Source of the DNA: Alentia gelatinosa
Taxonomy: Eukaryota > Annelida > Polychaeta > Phyllodocida > Polynoidae
Reading direction: 5' to 3'
DNA: 64,000 bases
Assembly (NCBI GenBank): GCA_950022655.1
Contig: OX465583.1
Span: 38,343,360 to 38,407,359 of the forward strand
Part shown: piece by piece, positions 58,781 to 64,000 of the stretch
Layout: each line of letters opens with the position of its first letter
Position numbering within the stretch: the first letter of the stretch is position 1
Made by a program: the position numbers and the translations under genes
Notes under the pieces: model-generated
Databases searched by the model: none
What the model saw: the letters and a program-made list of their open reading frames with translations, nothing else
What the model was told of the DNA's origin: nothing

Positions 58781-59071
58781 AGAAATCATGAAAAACATGC
58801 AGTTGTCAACCACAGCGCGGCACTGAAGGGTTGGGAGAATACCAAACGACTGTTTCATTGGCATGAATGAGGTTTAATTACTATTATCCTGTATTACATA
58901 GGGAAAGGGATTTTATATACTGAAAGTGAAAAAAATGGATTTCCATGGAAGAGTGAAAGGATGCCATCTATGCTAATATAGTTTTGACAGACAAGTAGAA
59001 TGTATTAAAGTTGTAATACGTGATGCTAATAACTATTTAAAATCATCATCTTTTAGATTTAAGACACTTAC

Positions 59072-59782
59072 CGAATGACTATAGAGTGGGTCGACAATGC
59101 GGGCGAGTCCGAAATCTCCTATTTTGAGGAGGAGAGTATCACAGTTGATGAACAGGTTGGATGGCTTCAGATCACGGTGCACGACGTTGGCCGACCTCAA
59201 GTAGTGCAGTCCCCGGACCAGCTGATATGTGATGAGGGTGACGTGGTCGGCCTCCAGCAGTTTCTGCGAGATGAGCACGTGGAGGTTGGTATCGAGCAGC
59301 TCACTGACGATATACATCTGGAACATCCCCGACGGCTCCTCAGCCTCACTGTGGCTCCCGTGGCCCGTGCGAGCCCCGCGGCCTCCTGAGCCGTCCTCCA
59401 GCACCACGTCCATCACGCGCACTATATTCTCATGACGCATCTGACACATGACGCGCACCTCGCGCAGTGCGTACTTACAGCTCTGCTGACTCTCCACTTT
59501 GATCTTCTTGGCGGCGACGCGCTTGCGTGTGGTACGGTCCAGTGCTGACACCACCAGACCGTGAACACCAAAGCCGATGGGCTGCAGCTCTGTGTAGTGT
59601 GGACCCAGCCCGAAACTCTCCAGTGACTGCGTGTTGATAGTCAGAGGACCCAGACTGTGGGTGTCAGTGGGTTTGGCCTCTTTGGCGTCCGACTGCTGTT
59701 TTAATCTTGTCGGTCGCGCTGCCATTTTCTGCTGCTCCCCATCGCCTTTCAGCAACTGCTCCATCAACCCCTTCTCAGCCAT
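59072..59782 (-). CDS. ERK3/ERK4-like atypical MAP kinase (MAPK6/MAPK4 type), first coding exon
   Basis: This exon carries the N-lobe of a cytoplasmic/nuclear Ser/Thr kinase of the ERK3/4 family. Numbering from Met at 59782: a Lys/Gln-rich lead of about 60 residues; Gly loop G-F-G-V-H-G (70-75); ATP-binding Lys 92 in V-A-A-K-K-I; alpha-C Glu in A-L-R-E-V; H-R-D-L-K-P-S-N-L-F-I-N with catalytic Asp 204; D-F-G-L-A-R at 223; and D-P-L-Y-S-H-S before a GTAAGT donor in phase 0. The L-F-I-N and D-P-x-Y-S-H signatures mark ERK3/4 rather than ERK1/2 or p38. I chose 59782 rather than a Met eight codons upstream because its context is strong (A at -3, G at +4) and a splice acceptor TCTTAG lies between them. 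With the later exons the protein is about 1,447 residues. Confidence 0.94.
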
Positions 59783-60120
59783 TCTGTCCTTCCTAAGACT
59801 TGACATAAAAAAGTTATCTCTTAGCAGATTTAATTCAATGCATGCACATATTTGAAATTTAGAAACTTTCCCTTTTCAGTTATCGAACATATTACATCAA
59901 TCTTGTCATATGAACTCACTTTGACTACTACATGAAATAACACTATTTACCAGGGTCAGATATATTATCTCGAATAAGAATATGGAGAACCAATAAACAA
60001 TTATGCTCACATGATATTGATACTTTACTGCTTAAATCAAAATTACTACTGTTATAACAAAGATTGTTTTAAGTGCAGATTTTTGTAATAAGAGTCATAG
60101 GATAATAAATGTAAACTTAC

Positions 60121-60204
60121 TTGCCTACCACCCACACCAGCACCCAGAAAATCGAACGTAGTATGTATGCAGTGTGTCACATGGTGATATTAATTTCTCT
60201 GAAA
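60121..60204 (-). other. Non-coding 5'UTR exon 2 of the ERK3-like kinase
   Basis: An 84-bp interval with a strong acceptor (TTTCTTTTATTTCAG before 60204) and a strong donor (GTAAGT at 60120-60115). No frame runs into the kinase start. It holds an ACCATGTGA start-stop unit (ATG at 60182, TGA at 60177). Inferred from splice signals and position, without transcript evidence. Confidence 0.6.
60177..60182 (-). promoter_or_regulatory. Start-stop upstream ORF (ATG-TGA) in the kinase leader
   Basis: An ATG in good context (ACC before it) is followed at once by TGA within the predicted leader exon. Such minimal uORFs are known to stall ribosomes and lower translation of downstream frames in animals. 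Its role here depends on the exon being real. Confidence 0.4.
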
Positions 60205-63171
60205 CTGAAATAAAAGAAAGTGATTAACTACACTAAACGCTAGCTGAAGAATTATTTTAACATATCATTCTGTAATTATATGCTGAGGTCAATTCATAGC
60301 GTTTTTTAACTTATGTTGTAAACATCCAAACTGATGACTCTGTCATTATTTTTTGCCATTTATGTCAGTGACAAAGGACCTTAATACCGACAACATGAAA
60401 ATGCTACACCACCACATAAAAATAAAAATTCAATTTCACAGAAGAAAATATAATTTTTTCGAATGCCATTTCACTATGAGGTATTTTCCTGGGGTGGGAC
60501 ATACATATGTAGTGTGGCAATTTTGGCAGAGATAATAATGATTGAGGTAACACCTGCCAGTGCCATGGCTGTGGAGTGGAGCCCATCTTCCTAAGACTTC
60601 AAATGCTCCCCCACAAACTGTGCTGCTCAGATAACCAAAACCAAGAGATCAGGCAAAGCAGTGTCCCGCCATGTTGAGATTTGTATGGGAATTATGAGAG
60701 CCCATCAGTTTTCTGCTGAATACTGCAGTTAAAAGAATAATTAATGTATATAAAGATAAGTGTCTATGTCATGAATGTATAGGCACGTTCTGGTGCTAAA
60801 ATTCTGCCCAAACTACCATAACTGTCCAAACTTTCAGTCTTTGCTTGTGAGTTTACAACTCGTGAGTGTTACCTGTTTATGTTCATGGTGTCTATTGTGG
60901 TATTGGCAGCATACTGTCAATGTGGGTGCAGGTAAAGCTCACGGATGCATACCGGGTATTGCCCAGAGTCTCTGGCCACCTCAATTGCGGTGTTGGTGGT
61001 GAACTCTGAATGTGGGTGTCATGCTCTAATCAAGCCTATTGACTGACGGTCCAGTTCCATCCAGCAAAAAGGAATAATTTTTTTGGAGGGTGGGGGGAAT
61101 CACACTAGGCTGACGAGGTTATGTGGACCGGGTGGGATGCTGGCTTCAAAACCTAGCTGGTGGAACTACTATTTCAGCTGGCCGGTGGTCCAGAGCCCCA
61201 GTCGATGCTGAGCAACCTCGAGGCGACACACCAACAAATTCCAACAGGCGTTGATTTCCCCTGGCAACCAAGATCCAGTACCTGCTAGGTACTGGCAAGC
61301 TGCTCCACCAAGTAGGCCAACACCTCAAGACATGCTGGCAAATGCTGTATGGTTAGCATAAAACGTTTTCGCCTAGTTGGTGAAACATGCGCCTAAGATA
61401 ACAATTCAATGTTTTTCGACATCCATCTTACTAAAGTTAACAGGAAAATTACAAGCATATTGCAGCAGAGACTATTTCAGGCTCTTGAATGTGTCATTGT
61501 CTTAAGTAATCACCATAAATCTACATATTCTCAACAAAGAAAAAATGATAAAACAACAGTTGCCTGAAGAATGTGTCAGGTAGATCTTTATGAATACAGT
61601 CTGCAGTATTGTCTTGATTGTAAATGATATTAGCTAGGTGAACATTCACTTAGCATGTGTAATTATTGACAATCTTTTAAAAACAAACCAGGACTATTTT
61701 CCGAGCAAGAATTAATTTCACTCTCCCAGAATAGATTCAGCGCCTTGCTTCCTGCCCTGCTTGTATCTCTGCACCGAACTGCCTTTTTGAGGCAACTCTT
61801 TTTGCCCCATACACCAGTTTTTTTTATATATCCTACATTCAGAGTACTTTGCAGAGCATTTTGTATTTTACTTGTAAAAGGGTGATGCATATATTATATG
61901 TTCAATGCTATACATTCATTCCCTTTATTTGTGATGGCAAATCAGTCATAATATCTGGGATCATTTTCTTCAGTGGAAAGCACCTCATGTGTTGCAGGGT
62001 TTTGTGTTAACATGACAAATGTGCTTCTTAGAAGGGGTAGTCTAATCAGCTGCGGATTCACATTATACAGTCGTTTAGAGCTGAAGAAGAGTCGAAGACC
62101 ATTTAACACTTCCAGTTTTGCCCCAATGTTGGGTGATTGCCATGTAATTTTGTTAAGCACATACAAGTCATCTTTATGACGCCTCCATTAAAAGATAGGT
62201 ACCAGGGCAGCAAGCTCATAAGCCTCAGAGCCAGCATGTCCTGTAAGGCTCAGGGTCCACTTCCTAGATGGTGGACATTTATTCTAATGCATATATATGC
62301 TAACCAGTTTGCATCAGTTGCTCTTGAACCATCTCTAGAGGTCCACATTTCTCAGACTTGACAACTGCCTGTTATGCATGCATATATGGGAGAAAATTGA
62401 TTAGAGGCTAATGCTGGTGGTGGGCGGGTTTGTTTTTGTTGTTTTGTTTTTTTAAGGGGGGGGGGGGGGTGGCGGTAGATATCTGGGTATTTTCCAAAGA
62501 GGGCGGGGCGATTGACTTTGAGGTATGGTATTCCTGAGGGGGCACTTAATTTTCGAGGATTTGCCGAGCAAAACACACATACTTCTCGTTGTCCCCATAG
62601 TATTGACGTATATCAAGATATTGTTAAAAATAAAGGGCAAGCGGAATAATAACTACATTGAATCCTTAACTGTGACTATTAAAAAGATGAGGTTCAATTT
62701 ATAGTTTAATGAATAGATCTAGACTAGATCTAGATCTAGAAATATCATGCTTGTTCAACTGAGGCTGAAGCCAAATCTGAGTGATACTTGTTCAACCTGA
62801 AGCCAGCAAGGCAGGTCTTTAATATCATATGTGTGTAATGGGGAGATTCCTAATAATTCAGCTCGGTACGAAGTACATACCTATTTAGGTAAAAGTGGGA
62901 GGAAGGTTGTTTTCCTTTAAAAAACAACATTAGAAGATCCCGAAAATGACTCACAACCACACAAACATTGAAACAACGAATATATTGACTGCTGTCTGCT
63001 TTTGGAGTTTAGTCTTGAAATGCGATCAAATGAATCCAAAACTAGTTGTTTGATGCTGCTAAATGTTATCATTTTGTTAGTTTTATATATGTGGCTTTAT
63101 AATATATTGTATAATCACGATTAGTATTCAGTAGAATGCTCAGAAATGTGAATAAATCAGAAATATTGTTA
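60205..63171 (-). other. Intron 1 of the ERK3-like kinase gene
   Basis: About 3 kb between the two predicted leader exons, with no coding sequence seen on either strand. It contains a G/C-rich low-complexity tract at 62440-62475 with a run of about 14 G and an AGATCTAGA palindrome cluster at 62717-62740. Confidence 0.5.
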
Positions 63172-63177
63172 ACTTAC

Positions 63178-63240
63178 CTTCAAGGAATACCAAACAAATA
63201 ACACAGACAACTCAGCTGGTTCTCGGCGGTGTATGAAGAA
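63178..63240 (-). other. Putative 5'UTR exon 1 of the ERK3-like kinase
   Basis: A strong donor (CCTTGAAG followed by GTAAGT at 63177-63172) lies just downstream of a GC-richer segment containing CACCGCCGAGAACCAGCTGAG. This is the expected place for a first leader exon, about 0.6 kb from the divergent REEP gene. The 5' boundary is a guess. Confidence 0.5.
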
Positions 63241-63847
63241 AAATAGTACCGGCAATAGTTATCTTCAACTTTCGAAATAGTTATTAAATATGTAATCATT
63301 TAATTCAACCGTTGTAACTGTTTTTGATAACCTATCTGGTTGTGTTATCAAACATATTTAATTTTGTATATATGAATTCTATATTTTTATTTGAGGGTCT
63401 CTCAACTTTGGAGGCCATGATTTATGGTGTCCATACGATAAATATAAAATTCCCAATAAACACAAAGTATGCAATCTAAAAAGTACGAATTACCAATATA
63501 TCATCCTTGATTAGAAAGAATAGTATCTTCATATTTAGTTTTCTTAAGTAGATCTCATTGGAATAGTTTCATGTTGAAAGTGAAAATTACGAAATAATAT
63601 TCTTCTTGGTGAGACCTGAAGTTTTCCGCGAATTCTGGGACAACCAAATAAAGAAATCGTGTAAGAAATCCTCGACTGTTTATTATCCAAAGACACGCAT
63701 ATTGTTGAGGGCCTTCCTTGAAAACAGTGATATTTCTTGACGTAAAACAAGAAAATAATAATTTTTTAACACGTTCGTCTTGTTTATAGGTCAAAGGGCA
63801 GCGCACTTGCAGGAAACGTCACAACGCCACTTGACATCTGGACGAAA
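63241..63847. promoter_or_regulatory. Shared intergenic region of the divergent kinase and REEP genes
   Basis: About 600 bp separate the predicted kinase leader (minus) from the REEP start codon (plus). It is AT-rich in the middle with GC-richer edges. I see no clear TATA or initiator for either gene. A bidirectional promoter is inferred from spacing. A REEP 5'UTR probably lies in about 63790-63847. Confidence 0.45.
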
Positions 63848-63986
63848 ATGGCGCAGGCTGTATCGCAAAACCTGGAAAACTGGCAAGCAAAGCTTAACAA
63901 AGCTTTGCAGGAGAAAAATGCTTTCACCGACATCTTAGAGAAGATCGAACAGAAGACCAATGTGAAAAGGCTCTACATTGTGATTG
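63848..63986 (+). CDS. REEP5/6 family ER-shaping protein (DP1/Yop1/HVA22), first coding exon, partial gene
   Basis: REEP5-type proteins use hydrophobic hairpins to curve and tubulate the endoplasmic reticulum. This exon encodes 46 residues and the first base of a Gly codon before a GTATGT donor at 63987. The sequence has the N-terminal helix L-N-K-A-L-Q-E-K-N-A-F-T-D-I-L-E-K-I-E-Q-K-T followed by N-V-K-R-L-Y-I-V-I-G. This matches the REEP5/6 amino terminus, where the first hydrophobic hairpin begins just afterwards. The start at 63848 has AAA before ATG and G at +4, a good context. The remaining exons lie past the right edge, so REEP5 and REEP6 cannot be told apart; invertebrates usually have one such gene. 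Confidence 0.88.
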
Positions 63987-64000
63987 GTATGTACGAAAGT

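Noticed and set aside
59783..59806. Upstream Met of the kinase (eight codons earlier)
   Set aside because: Poor start context, and a splice acceptor (TCTTAG) falls between it and the better start at 59782.

Overview
This window is a piece of a large, intron-rich, repeat-rich animal genome. It is most likely a marine invertebrate, either a lophotrochozoan or a non-vertebrate deuterostome; the sequence does not settle which. The evidence is canonical GT/AG introns, several recognisable animal gene exons, L1/Tx1-like and Jockey-like non-LTR retrotransposon remains, a tRNA-like SINE head, many small foldback or MITE-like DNA elements and abundant microsatellites. Nothing bacterial (operons, Shine-Dalgarno sites, CRISPR) is present.

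Genes, left to right. (1) At 13.2-13.4 kb on the minus strand lies the first coding exon of a furin/kexin-type proprotein convertase: signal peptide plus the start of the inhibitory prodomain. The rest of that gene is not visible and must lie beyond a long first intron or be split into exons too small to see. (2) At 46.1-46.6 kb on the plus strand are the last two coding exons of a gene I cannot name; it ends in a Tyr-Ile-Asn-containing tail. (3) At 53.6-63.2 kb on the minus strand is a complete atypical MAP kinase of the ERK3/ERK4 (MAPK6/MAPK4) type: two 5'UTR exons, three kinase exons and one giant final exon. It predicts about 1,447 residues, about twice vertebrate ERK3. (4) At 63.85 kb on the plus strand, head to head with the kinase, is the first coding exon of a REEP5/6 (DP1/Yop1) ER-shaping protein, running off the right edge.

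Mobile DNA dominates 14-50 kb. At 18.7-23.3 kb is a decayed L1/Tx1-like LINE whose RT ORF is interrupted by a 364-bp piggyBac-type MITE with TTAA target duplications. From 31.26 to 40.36 kb are two related copies of a DNA element with short TIRs, no recognisable transposase, a triplicated internal unit of about 370 bp and many dispersed copies of a GGACGTGA/TCACGTCC motif. The left copy holds a Jockey-like RT fragment. The right copy sits between two inverted repeats of about 260 bp (35.71 and 40.64 kb), suggesting a nested transposon. From 42.2 to 49.5 kb is a run of large palindromic foldback elements and a pogo/Tigger-type MITE around the unidentified gene. A degenerate repeat array occupies 27.7-29.8 kb.

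The rest (most of 1-13 kb, 24-27.7 kb, 43-46 kb, 50-53.6 kb and 60.2-63.1 kb) is intronic, UTR or intergenic, with no coding sequence I can support. The genes show no functional relationship except the close divergent pair of the ERK3-like kinase and REEP5.
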